DNA of 55,676 nucleotides from Lamprobacter modestohalophilus (GTDB lineage Bacteria > Pseudomonadota > Gammaproteobacteria > Chromatiales > Chromatiaceae): contig NZ_NRRY01000031.1 in NCBI RefSeq assembly GCF_016583905.1, positions 1-55,676 of the forward strand. The letters run 5' to 3'. The number at the start of each line of letters is the position of its first letter. Within the stretch, counting starts at the first letter, position 1. Both the position numbers and the translations under genes were made by a program. The notes below the pieces were generated by a model that did not search any database, was not told the origin of the DNA, and was given only the letters and a program-made list of their open reading frames with translations. This document shows, in pieces, positions 1 to 6,780 of this stretch.

Positions 1-221
1 TAAGTGACGAGGCTACCTCTAGGTTCGCTTGCGCTGCGGCCTGCGGTTTTGCACCCACGAAACTCACGACCCTTGGTTACCCAAACGCCGCTCCGGGGCA
101 CTACAGTGGTGTACGAGCAACTCCATCGGCGGGACTTCAACCCGCAAGTTAATCAGCCTGTTACGGCATACGGTCAGGTCTTGAAAAAACGGACTGACGC
201 GGCCGCACGGGTCGGGCGAGG

Positions 222-335
222 GGCTTCCCGATCGCCTCCTCCAAGCCTTGGTCATCACGCATGTGCACATCGACCACGTCGGGCGCCTACCCTATCTGCT
301 CGCCGCCGGCTACCAAGCCGCCGGCACCCCGGGGC
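222..335 (+). pseudogene. Fragment of a metallo-beta-lactamase-fold hydrolase gene (copy 1)
   Basis: The stretch from about 247 translates to LVITHVHIDHVGRLPYLLAAG, which carries the HxHxDH zinc-binding motif of metallo-beta-lactamase-fold hydrolases, in the context typical of the beta-CASP/RNase-like branch. Just upstream the codons for GFPIAS are present but in another frame: about two bases are missing near 242 compared with the second copy at 2571-2776. There is no start codon, no second catalytic motif, and the reading continues into the 3' end of the convergent hipA gene. It is therefore a decayed remnant. The 221 bases to its left, up to the window edge, show nothing I recognise. Confidence 0.6.
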
Positions 336-346
336 GCGGACCCGCG

Positions 347-1594
347 TCAAAGGCCCAACGCTTGCTTGAGATCTTTGTGTTCGAAGGCGCTGGCCATCCG
401 GTTGATCTCCATCGGACGGGCGCCGACTGCCCGGGCGGTCTCTCGCCAGGTCGCGGTCACCGTCGCGACGTCTTTGATGATCGCGCGGGCCTGTGCCAGC
501 CTGAGCCCGAAGAACGCCGATGCGGCCTCGAGCAGGTCGAGCGAACAGGTCCCTTCGTCGAGATCGATGTGTGTCGTCAGTACGCGTGCCTTGAGATCCG
601 TCGGCACCGGATTGAGGTCGTAGGCCGGAGACAAAGACCATCCTGCGTTGCCGTCCCACAGAAAGCCGTGGTTGCGCAAGTGATCGTCGACGTTGGAGAT
701 CAGCACATTGAAGACGACACGCCGATAGAGTGCCTGGGCGTCGCTCTTCCCCCGCGCGCCATGTTGCGAGAGCGCGTCGACGATCTCCGGATAGCTGCCG
801 TGCTCCCCGTCTCTGGCGCCCAGCATCGCCATTGCCGACAGGAAGGGGAGACGGATGTCACCGGCGCGGTCGAAGCGTCGCGACAACAGGACGGCCTTGC
901 CGGCCACTTCGATCAGCGCATGTTGCGGGGTGGCGATGCCGCACTGATCGGCTAGCCGCAGCGCGATCTCCTCCCAGGTTTCCAAGCTGTACTCGTCGGT
1001 CTCCTTCGGGAACTTGGCGATGGAAAGGTGCCCATGCTGGTCGATCACCGATGCCTTCGGCCTTGCGCCGCCGAGAGACGAACCGGGCGCGAAGATGAGT
1101 TGCAGGTCTTCGTCGGTTTCCTCGTCCCGAAGGATCCGCCCGGTGATCTGGAGCAGTCGGCCTAACTCGATCAGGGCGGGAACGCCGGTGCGAGTAGGCG
1201 CCTGGAAGATGTCTTCTCCGACCCGGCGAAAACGGAGAGCACCCAGCCGGGTCTCGTCCGCGACACCGAGCAGGTAATCGCTTTCCGCGAGGGTGCGAAC
1301 TGCGCGGCCTTCGCGCTCGGCGCGGCGGCGTTCGGCACGCTGCATCAGGCGGCGGCCCCAAGTGTCCGGCGCGGAGTCACCGATGGAGCCGAAAGTCGCA
1401 AGTCCGGCCGGAGGCGCGAAGGTGCCGCGGGTCAGGGCGAGGGCGGGCTCCAGCGAGAACCGGGCGGGATCGCCGAGCCAGGGGCGGTCATACTCGAAGA
1501 CAATGGTGGCCGTACCTCGGGCGCGATTACTGCGCGCCAGCCCCACAGGGCGCGTGCGACCTGCAAGGTCGATGTGCACTTCAAAGTCACTCAT
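347..1594 (-). CDS. hipA: HipA-family serine/threonine kinase toxin
   Basis: A 415-residue HipA-like kinase, the toxin of a type II toxin-antitoxin pair. Family members phosphorylate proteins of the translation machinery (glutamyl-tRNA synthetase for E. coli HipA) and induce dormancy. Visible marks are the glycine-rich loop GSSLGGARPK at residues 171-180, the likely ATP-contacting lysine in AKFP at about 194, the catalytic-loop signature NVDDHLRNHGF at 301-311, and PAYDLNP at 323-329 in place of a DFG motif. Length is normal for the family and no key residue is missing, so it looks intact. The ATG overlaps the end of the upstream hipB-like gene by 8 bases, so the two are translationally coupled. 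The exact target cannot be read from sequence. Confidence 0.9.
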   Translation of the reverse strand: MSDFEVHIDLAGRTRPVGLARSNRARGTATIVFEYDRPWLGDPARFSLEPALALTRGTFAPPAGLATFGSIGDSAPDTWGRRLMQRAERRRAEREGRAVRTLAESDYLLGVADETRLGALRFRRVGEDIFQAPTRTGVPALIELGRLLQITGRILRDEETDEDLQLIFAPGSSLGGARPKASVIDQHGHLSIAKFPKETDEYSLETWEEIALRLADQCGIATPQHALIEVAGKAVLLSRRFDRAGDIRLPFLSAMAMLGARDGEHGSYPEIVDALSQHGARGKSDAQALYRRVVFNVLISNVDDHLRNHGFLWDGNAGWSLSPAYDLNPVPTDLKARVLTTHIDLDEGTCSLDLLEAASAFFGLRLAQARAIIKDVATVTATWRETARAVGARPMEINRMASAFEHKDLKQALGL

Positions 1595-1922
1595 CGCGGG
1601 ACGCTCCGGAGGTCCGCTTGAGGTGCACGTGCTTGGGCAACTCGGCGCTGGCCAGCGCCTGTCCGACGGGGTCGTTGCCGATGTCGGCGATCTGGCTCAG
1701 GCCGTCGAGTAGGCCGAGTGCCTGAAGGACGCTGGCATAAATGCCGACACTGACGCTGGTATCGCCGGCCTCGATTTTCTGCAGCGTCGAGCGCGATGTG
1801 AAGGCGCGCTCGGCTACGATTGCCATTGGCAGCCGCCGACGCCGGCGGGCATCACGGATGTCCGCCCCGAGCTTGCGCAGCGCTCGGCGCACGGCAGCGG
1901 GAGGGTTGTGAGGAGTTGGCAT
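1587..1922 (-). CDS. hipB: HipB-like helix-turn-helix antitoxin
   Basis: A 111-residue XRE-type DNA-binding protein. The helix-turn-helix covers roughly residues 18-70, with IRDARRRRRLPMAIVAERA leading into the recognition segment SRSTLQKIEAGD. The C-terminal tail after residue 95 is short and charged and would be the part that contacts the toxin. It is the first gene of a two-gene unit with the HipA kinase (8-base overlap). Such antitoxins repress their own operon, and a long inverted repeat lies directly upstream at 1930-1966. The ATG at 1922 is used because the next in-frame start would cut into the first helix. Confidence 0.85.
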   Translation of the reverse strand: MPTPHNPPAAVRRALRKLGADIRDARRRRRLPMAIVAERAFTSRSTLQKIEAGDTSVSVGIYASVLQALGLLDGLSQIADIGNDPVGQALASAELPKHVHLKRTSGASRDE

Positions 1923-1929
1923 CTGTCAC

Positions 1930-1966
1930 CTTCGCACTACATATTAACCGTATTTGTAGCACGAAG
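1930..1966 (-). promoter_or_regulatory. Likely hipBA operator (inverted repeat)
   Basis: Two 12-base arms, CTTCGcaCTACA and TGTAGcaCGAAG, form an inverted repeat with only the two central bases unpaired and a 13-base AT-rich spacer. The repeat starts 8 bases upstream of the antitoxin start codon. Position and symmetry fit a HipB-type autorepression site; binding itself is inferred. Confidence 0.6.
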
Positions 1967-2312
1967 ATGGCAATCGATCCAGGATCCTGGCGTTGTCAGT
2001 CCAGCAAGGACCCGGTTTGATCCCTGCTGCTCAGGCGATCTGCTTTGATCGATCGTTTCGGTGTTATCCCGTACCTGTTTTTTGCTCCCGCTTCAGCTGT
2101 TTGGTCATTCCGGCCGGGACGACGTCTTCTGTCTCCGGCCGGCATCTGGCTGTGAGCATCCAATGCGAGCCCACTGCAGATTGCGCTCCTGCCGCTTGTG
2201 CTACTGCATTGCGCTAGCAGCGCGCTAGCCTCGCCATCCGCATCCAAGCCGGGGTGGGCACTGGGAACTGCTCGAGCGCATGCACCTCATCTATCAACGG
2301 GAGAATCTTGAG
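1967..2312. other. Intergenic region, no gene recognised
   Basis: About 345 bases between the divergent hipBA unit and the small repeat-protein gene. Short open frames exist on both strands but none has a ribosome-binding site or a recognisable product. It contains CGGCCGGGACGACGT at 2111-2125, which recurs exactly at 4046-4060 in another intergenic region of this accessory block and may mark the edge of a small mobile or repeated element. Confidence 0.4.
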
Positions 2313-2558
2313 ATGGCCTACACGATGGAAGACTTTCTCCGCGAGACCCATGAGCTGGTCCTCGCCAACATGACTCCAGAAGAGCGCCTCAAGGGGCTTG
2401 ATCCTGAAGAGCGTCTCAAGGGGCTTGATCCGGACGAAATACTTCAGCGCTATGATCCCGAGGAACGCCTCAAGGGGCTCGAACCTGAAGAGCGCCTCAA
2501 GGGGCTTGATCCTGCCACCATCGAAGCCTGGTTAGCCAAGCAGCGCAGGGACCATTAG
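2313..2558 (+). CDS. Small EERLKGL-repeat protein, function unknown
   Basis: An 81-residue acidic protein. After an N-terminal MAYTMEDFLRETHEL segment it is built almost wholly from a degenerate repeat of about 9 residues, (D/E)PEERLKGL, seen five times with one variant unit (PDEILQRY), ending in a helical EAWLAKQRRDH tail. The start at 2313 is chosen because GGAG stands about ten bases upstream; a start at 2280 lacks this. From general familiarity, similar repeats form the C-termini of Rpn/PD-(D/E)XK-type putative transposase-nucleases in cyanobacteria and purple bacteria, so this may be a detached tail of such a protein or a stand-alone helical adaptor. It lies just before the second metallo-hydrolase remnant. 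The product is predicted to be soluble. Confidence 0.6.
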   Translation: MAYTMEDFLRETHELVLANMTPEERLKGLDPEERLKGLDPDEILQRYDPEERLKGLEPEERLKGLDPATIEAWLAKQRRDH

Positions 2559-2570
2559 AAGCCATGGCGC

Positions 2571-2776
2571 GGCAACCTCTTCCAAGGCGCCGAGGCCGGC
2601 CCCGACGGCGCTGGTGCCCAGCAGCTGGAGATCGGCTTCCCGATCGCCTCCATCCAAGCCCTGGTCATTCAGTCCACATCGACCACGTCGGACGGCTGCC
2701 CGATCTGCTCGCCGACACCGGCGCCCAGGCGGCGCTGGCCGGTCGCCTGTTGGCGATTAAGGTGGTGAGACCCTAG
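2571..2776 (+). pseudogene. Fragment of a metallo-beta-lactamase-fold hydrolase gene (copy 2)
   Basis: From 2571 one frame reads GNLFQGAEAG followed by LEIGFPIASIQALVI; a loss of about four bases near 2670 then shifts the frame, and the continuation HIDHVGRLPDLLAD is in another frame up to a stop at 2774. The pieces match the segment at 222-335, which keeps the intact HVHIDH motif, so this is a second decayed copy of the same gene. Loss of the first histidine of the zinc motif and the frameshift make an active product very unlikely. Confidence 0.65.
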
Positions 2777-3150
2777 ATGTTTGGTTTGATCGATTGGCTC
2801 GACATGCAACGCTTCGCGACGGCCTTGGTCATGCCGCTGTCGCTGGGGTTGCTGCTCGGGTTGGCTGGTCTCCTCTTGGTGTGGCGGGTGCGGTGGCTCG
2901 GCGTCTTCGTTGCTGGGTTGGGTTTGGGGCTGATCGGGGCCTGCTCATTGCCGGTGGTGGCGACGGCGTTGATGAGTCAGCTCGAGGGGGATTATCCGCC
3001 GCAGGTCGCAGCGGATTGTGAGCCGGCTGATGCCATCATAGTGCTGGGTGGTGCCGTACAGCCGCTGTTGATTGGGGATCTGCGGCCGCGACTGCATCGG
3101 GGCTCGGATCGAGTCTGGGAGGCCGCGCGGCTGTATCACGCGGGTTGTGC
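2777..3150 (+). pseudogene. Truncated DUF218 (SanA/YdcF/ElyC-like) membrane protein gene
   Basis: The first 125 or so codons encode two hydrophobic helices (residues about 12-40 and 42-62) followed by PADAIIVLGGA and the sDRVWEAARLYHAG segment. This is the order seen in DUF218 proteins (SanA/YdcF/ElyC), which are inner-membrane proteins linked to envelope maintenance. The homology stops just before the expected SGG motif, and the frame then runs through about 55 residues of unrelated sequence into the DUF433 antitoxin that begins at 3329. I read this as a gene truncated by a rearrangement and then joined in frame by chance to its neighbour, not as a functional fusion. Confidence 0.6.
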
Positions 3151-3328
3151 GTCGCAGGTGGAGGAGCAAGAGTTCCGTCATTGCGGCCGGTCAGTTGAAG
3201 TCGCGCTCGGGCTCGCTCTAGGGATCAGGCCAGGATTTCGCGGTTCATGGGCTGCACAAGGGCCTGGCGCTCGTCAGCGGCGAGGCCTTAGACTGAAAGA
3301 TGCGCTGACACGATGCAATGGCAAGCCG

Positions 3329-3556
3329 ATGAACCTCGACGACCGCATTATGATTGACCCGGCCATCCGAAGCGGAAAGCCCTGTATCAGGGGCACCCGC
3401 ATGACCGTCTACGATGTTCTTGAGTATCTAGCGGGCGGTCTGTCGGAAGCGGAGCTGCTTGAGGATTTTCCTGATCTCAGTCGAGAAGATATTCAGGCCG
3501 TGCTGGCCTTCGCGGCAGCACGCGAGCGTCGACTGGTGATCTCGTCTGCGGCATGA
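3329..3556 (+). CDS. DUF433 antitoxin of a type II toxin-antitoxin pair
   Basis: A 75-residue DUF433 protein beginning MNLDDRIMIDP and containing the signature SGKPCIRGTRMTV, then a winged-helix-like EAELLEDFPDLSREDI segment. DUF433 proteins act as VapB-like antitoxins and DNA-binding autoregulators for DUF5615 PIN-like toxins. The ATG at 3329 is preferred over the much longer frame from 2777, because family members start exactly here and the upstream residues belong to a truncated DUF218 gene. Its stop overlaps the toxin start (ATGA at 3553), the usual arrangement for such a pair. No good ribosome-binding site is visible, so expression may depend on read-through from upstream. Confidence 0.8.
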   Translation: MNLDDRIMIDPAIRSGKPCIRGTRMTVYDVLEYLAGGLSEAELLEDFPDLSREDIQAVLAFAAARERRLVISSAA

Positions 3557-3903
3557 GCATGAAGCTGCTGTTAGACGAGAATCTCAGCCATCGCCTAGTC
3601 GGCCTGCTTGCCGCCGAGTTTCCAGACAGCGCACATCCCCGGCAGCTTGGTCTGCGAGGAGCATCCGATCAGACGATCTGGGATTACGCCCGCGAGCATG
3701 GATTTGCCATTGTGTCCAAGGACAACGACTTCCGCCAACGCGTGTTTGTAGAGGGTCCTCCGCCGAAAGTGATTTGGTTGTCGATTGGCAATGCCGGCAC
3801 CTCCGCCATCGCTGCGCTGCTGCGCTCGCATGCCCCTGAGATCCGAGCCTTTGCAAGGTCTGCTCAAGAAGGCCTATTGGTGATCGAGAAGGCACCGTTG
3901 TAA
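3553..3903 (+). CDS. DUF5615 PIN-like toxin
   Basis: A 116-residue PIN-like protein of the Mut7-C/DUF5615 group. The N-terminal KLLLDENLSHRL carries the first acidic site, GASDQTIWDYAREHG the second conserved helix, and IVSKDNDF the acidic cluster that would complete the metal-binding site of a PIN nuclease. Members are the presumed RNase toxins of DUF433/DUF5615 pairs. Length is normal and all expected acidic residues are visible. It is coupled to the DUF433 gene by a 4-base overlap. Confidence 0.8.
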   Translation: MSMKLLLDENLSHRLVGLLAAEFPDSAHPRQLGLRGASDQTIWDYAREHGFAIVSKDNDFRQRVFVEGPPPKVIWLSIGNAGTSAIAALLRSHAPEIRAFARSAQEGLLVIEKAPL

Positions 3904-4266
3904 AAGCGGCATCATTGGGGAGGATGCTCTCCATCATTGCAGCCGGGAAGCCGGAATCCCGTGCAGGGAAAGCAACCTTGCAGCAAACACCGAAGCTCGG
4001 CAGGTTGCTGCCCGCTCACCCTCACTGGCCTAGGTCCCGGCTTCCCGGCCGGGACGACGTAGGCATGAGCCGGGACGACGGATGGTTGCGCGGCGGCGGA
4101 CCGAAGTCCGCCGCCCCAGGTGCCGACTGATGTCGGCGTACCCGGCAGCAAAGTGGCCAGAACGCTGGTCGAAGCTTATCCTGGACGCTGCCGGTACGTG
4201 CGCCGTCACTGTCATCTTGAGGAGTCAAAGTGCAGAAGATTTGATTTCATGAATTCGTCGATATGC
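3904..4266. other. Intergenic region with GC-rich hairpins, no gene recognised
   Basis: About 360 bases between the DUF5615 toxin and the convergent gene for an unknown protein. It carries repeated CCGGGACGACG motifs (4050-4080), one of which extends to 15 bases shared with 2111-2125, and two neighbouring hairpins at 4092-4137. Short frames are present but none is convincing. Confidence 0.4.
4092..4137. repeat. Two adjacent perfect hairpins
   Basis: GGCGGCGGAC and GTCCGCCGCC (4092-4101 and 4106-4115) pair perfectly around a CGAA loop. Six bases later GCCGAC and GTCGGC (4122-4127 and 4132-4137) pair around TGAT. No T-tract follows on either strand, so a REP-like element is more likely than a simple intrinsic terminator. 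Confidence 0.6.
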
Positions 4267-4791
4267 TCAGGAGCGGAGATAATCGAGCTGTAGGCCGCTG
4301 CTCGAGCGCACAAGGATTTCATTGCCGAGCGGATCGACGATCTTTTCTTGTTCCGGATCGAAGATACCATCTTTCAAGTACTTCGCACGTAACGCAGAAA
4401 TAACCTCGTCCTTGCCGACAAGGTTGATCTGTTCAAATGTGCGTCTTGCATAAAATAGGCGAGATTGGTAGAAATGGAATTCGGTGCGTAATTTATAGCC
4501 GGCGCGCTTGAGCCGATAGAAGAGCAAATGTTCTTGGTGGGTGTAGATATTGAGCTCGGGCTCGCCTAGCACTTTCTGTAGGTCAGCGGGGGTGCAGTCG
4601 AATTGAATCCCCGGGTAGGGGTTGATGATGATGAATGTCTTTTTGGGTGCCCGCATCACTGAGGCTTCGCTCAGTGCCTGATAGGTATTCGAGTCATTGT
4701 CGGCACTGCGTAGCGGCTGTTCATCTGGCTGCTGTATTTGTGCTCCAGAGTGCGAATCGTTTTCGAACAATTTGCCTAGCTTGGCTAACAT
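4267..4791 (-). CDS. Protein of unknown function, paralogue of the gene at 6026-6580
   Basis: A 174-residue soluble protein that I cannot assign to a named family. Its second half is strongly similar to the product of 6026-6580: both share LGEPELNIYT, EHLLFYR, AGYK, EFHF, SRLFY, ALRAKYL, FDPE.EKI.DP.GNEI and a final LQL.YL. The first 45 residues are polar and poorly conserved apart from a short hydrophobic start. No signal peptide, membrane helix, cysteine motif or recognisable nucleotide-binding loop is seen. The start at 4791 has GGAG seven bases upstream, better than the TTG at 4818. It lies downstream of a response regulator gene on the same strand, and about 90 bases upstream of its start is a motif also present upstream of the paralogue. 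Base composition is poorer in G+C than the neighbouring core genes. Confidence 0.75.
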   Translation of the reverse strand: MLAKLGKLFENDSHSGAQIQQPDEQPLRSADNDSNTYQALSEASVMRAPKKTFIIINPYPGIQFDCTPADLQKVLGEPELNIYTHQEHLLFYRLKRAGYKLRTEFHFYQSRLFYARRTFEQINLVGKDEVISALRAKYLKDGIFDPEQEKIVDPLGNEILVRSSSGLQLDYLRS

Positions 4792-4878
4792 GAGATAGCT
4801 CCCTGTCTGAAGGATCAAGCCGTTCGGTTCCAGCGGCTGTCAGACTGGTAGCAAAGGCGATCTTGCGGCAATGATCAA

Positions 4879-4899
4879 GAAGCTTTCAGTGAAGTTTTA
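4879..4899 (-). promoter_or_regulatory. Shared upstream motif (site A)
   Basis: On the minus strand this reads AAAACTTCactgAAAGCTTC, about 90 bases before the start codon at 4791. A closely similar string, AAAACTTTacAAAGCTTC, is found 106-123 bases before the start of the paralogue (6686-6703). Two half-sites in direct or near-inverted order are the kind of target an OmpR-type regulator could bind, and such a regulator is encoded between the two genes. Function is inferred. Confidence 0.35.
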
Positions 4900-5063
4900 T
4901 GAATCGAAAATGAAGACCTGTTAAGAATATGAATTATGATGAAGAAAACCGAGCCACGGGATAGGCGGACAATGAAAAAATGTTAAGGAATGAGTAGTGT
5001 TGATTTGTGAAGAAGTGTGCAGGCATATTGCGTCTGATGACAGAATTGCCGATTTTTTTACTA

Positions 5064-5774
5064 TCAAGCACCGTGCCGTAAGCGGTAGCCTAGACCTCGG
5101 ACTGGACAAATAACAAGATCATGCATTTCGGCTTTGCGCAGCTTGCGCCTAATATTACCGATATGGACGTCGATACTACGGTCTACGGATTCTTTAATTT
5201 CATGCGACGTTAATTGTTCACGGCAGACCACGCGACTGTGATTGAGCAGGAGTACCGTGAGTATACGTACCTCGGTGTTGGTAAGGCTGATCTTGGTTGG
5301 TGGATAGCCATCGTGAGAAAGCGTTTGAGCTATTCTGTTGAGATGGTAGGGCCCAAGATTAATCTCGCGACTCAGCGATGGCGCGAGCGATCGCTTACGG
5401 AGCGCGGCACGAATGCGGGCAAGTAGCTCCTTGATCTCGAATGGCTTGATGATGTAATCATCGGCACCGACATCCAGACCTAGAATTCGGTCTTCCAGAC
5501 TGTCCCGTGCAGTGACGATGATGACCGCCGCGGAGGTGGCTGTAACCAATTCAACGGCGAGATCAATACCATCCTCGGCTTGCAGGTTGAGGTCGAGCAG
5601 GACAACATCTGGTGCGTTGTACTGATAGGCGATGCGCAGCTCACGGCCGGTTTCCGCTCGCCTTACGCGATATCCTGCAGCATGAAGGTTGCGTTCCATC
5701 ATGCATGCCATTCTTGGGTCGTCTTCAACAACGATGATCTCGGCTTCAGACTCCGGCTTGTTGATCCTTTCCAT
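5064..5774 (-). CDS. OmpR/PhoB-family response regulator, orphan
   Basis: A 236-residue two-domain response regulator. The receiver domain (residues 12-125) has the acidic pocket E17-D18-D19, phosphoacceptor D61 in DVVLLDLNL, T88 and K110 in the KPF motif, so it should be phosphorylatable. The C-terminal winged helix (about 140-232) includes SLTNTEVRILTVLLLNHSRVV and the recognition segment DRSIDVHIGNIRRKLRKA, ending in the usual VRGLGYRL hairpin. No histidine kinase gene is adjacent, so the partner is elsewhere or lost. It sits between two paralogous genes of unknown function on the same strand; control of that pair is a reasonable but untested idea. Confidence 0.9.
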   Translation of the reverse strand: MERINKPESEAEIIVVEDDPRMACMMERNLHAAGYRVRRAETGRELRIAYQYNAPDVVLLDLNLQAEDGIDLAVELVTATSAAVIIVTARDSLEDRILGLDVGADDYIIKPFEIKELLARIRAALRKRSLAPSLSREINLGPYHLNRIAQTLSHDGYPPTKISLTNTEVRILTVLLLNHSRVVCREQLTSHEIKESVDRSIDVHIGNIRRKLRKAEMHDLVICPVRGLGYRLRHGA

Positions 5775-6025
5775 TTTCTACAATCCCATCCCAGATAGTT
5801 CACCCGGAACTCGACGAGAGTCAATAAGGGCCCCCTTGCGCTGCACGGGCTCTTGCATCAGTGGTGTATCAACGGGCAAGGCTGCAAGAGTGGGGGCTGT
5901 CCCGCATATACCGCTCGCTGAATGGGGGGGACGAGCGGCGCAGCTATTTTTGATGTGGGCTTAGCTGCTATTCGCCGAGACTGGCAAAGCTGGCATTTTG
6001 ATTGTTAAGTGGTCGCTGTTATGAT

Positions 6026-6580
6026 TCAAAGTTTGCCAAAGGTAAGGTGATGTGCTTGCAGGTATTCGAGTTGCAGTTCATCGTTGTCACGAGCAAAGAT
6101 CTCGTTGCCTTGGGGGTCAAGGATCTTCTCGTGCTCAGGATCAAAAAGTCTATCATCGAGATATTTCGCTCTTAAGGCGCAAAATACCTCGTTTGCATCG
6201 GTAAAACTGAGTTTGCTGAAAGTACGCTTAACGTAAAAGAGGCGCGATTTGTGAAAATGAAACTCAAGCCGCTGCTTGTAGCCTGCTGTTTCACTTCGAT
6301 AAAACAAGAGATGTTCGTTAAGGGTGTAGATATTGAGCTCGGGCTCACCAAGCAAGGTTGTTAATGCCATTGGCGAACACCCGAAATCTAAATGTGGATG
6401 AGGCCTGATGATGGCTGAGGTGTATCTGGTGATGCGAGAGACTGAGATTTCAATCAGAGATTGATAGTAAGCCGACTGTTCGTAATCACTACCGAGTATC
6501 TCCAGATGGTGATCTTGGTGATTGTCACGGTGCGCATCCATGCGCCTCGCTTCTGTTTCGAAGAACCCCTGCAAATTCAT
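6026..6580 (-). CDS. Protein of unknown function, paralogue of the gene at 4267-4791
   Basis: A 184-residue soluble protein of the same unnamed family as the product of 4267-4791. The conserved core runs from about residue 50 (IEISVSRITRYTS) through LGEPELNIYT, EHLLFYR, EFHFHKSRLFY, ALRAKYLDD and DPQGNEI to the closing LQLEYL. The N-terminal 45 residues are rich in His and Asp (HRDNHQDHHLE) and differ between the paralogues. The ATG at 6580 has GGAGG nine bases upstream. It is the first of three same-strand genes (this, the response regulator, the paralogue), separated by about 250 bases each, so separate promoters are likely. No structural clue to function is visible. Confidence 0.75.
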   Translation of the reverse strand: MNLQGFFETEARRMDAHRDNHQDHHLEILGSDYEQSAYYQSLIEISVSRITRYTSAIIRPHPHLDFGCSPMALTTLLGEPELNIYTLNEHLLFYRSETAGYKQRLEFHFHKSRLFYVKRTFSKLSFTDANEVFCALRAKYLDDRLFDPEHEKILDPQGNEIFARDNDELQLEYLQAHHLTFGKL

Positions 6581-6685
6581 GACTATTATCCTCCATCTTC
6601 ATGCGGATGATCGAGTTCGGGAAGGTTAGACCATATTACCTCTAAGTAAACACTGAGCGCTGTCGTTTGACAAGTGCTGGAAAAT

Positions 6686-6703
6686 GAAGCTTTGTAAAGT
6701 TTT
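6686..6703 (-). promoter_or_regulatory. Shared upstream motif (site B)
   Basis: Minus-strand AAAACTTTacAAAGCTTC, matching site A upstream of the paralogous gene. Twelve bases further downstream, TTGTCA stands 17 bases before TTTACT, a weak possible promoter. The site lies 106-123 bases upstream of the start codon at 6580. Confidence 0.35.
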
Positions 6704-6720
6704 GGTGCCAGGCGCTGTTC

Positions 6721-6780
6721 ACGTGAATCTCACGCGATTCACGCTTCAGGGTGATGGTGCCGCGCCATGAGAATGAGGTG
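6721..6780 (+). repeat. Dispersed intergenic repeat, copy A
   Basis: It begins ACGTGAATCTCACGCGATTC, with GTGAATC and GATTCAC pairing around six bases, and continues into GGTGCCGCGCCATGAGA. The same element occurs at 16494-16556 (plus) and 38533-38592 (minus), always outside genes. Confidence 0.65.

Noticed and set aside
1-221. Possible gene or RNA at the left edge
   Set aside because: No start, no domain and no foldable RNA that I recognise; probably the remainder of degraded accessory DNA.
2380-2520. Regular repeats resembling a CRISPR array
   Set aside because: They encode the in-frame EERLKGL protein repeat and lack spacers.
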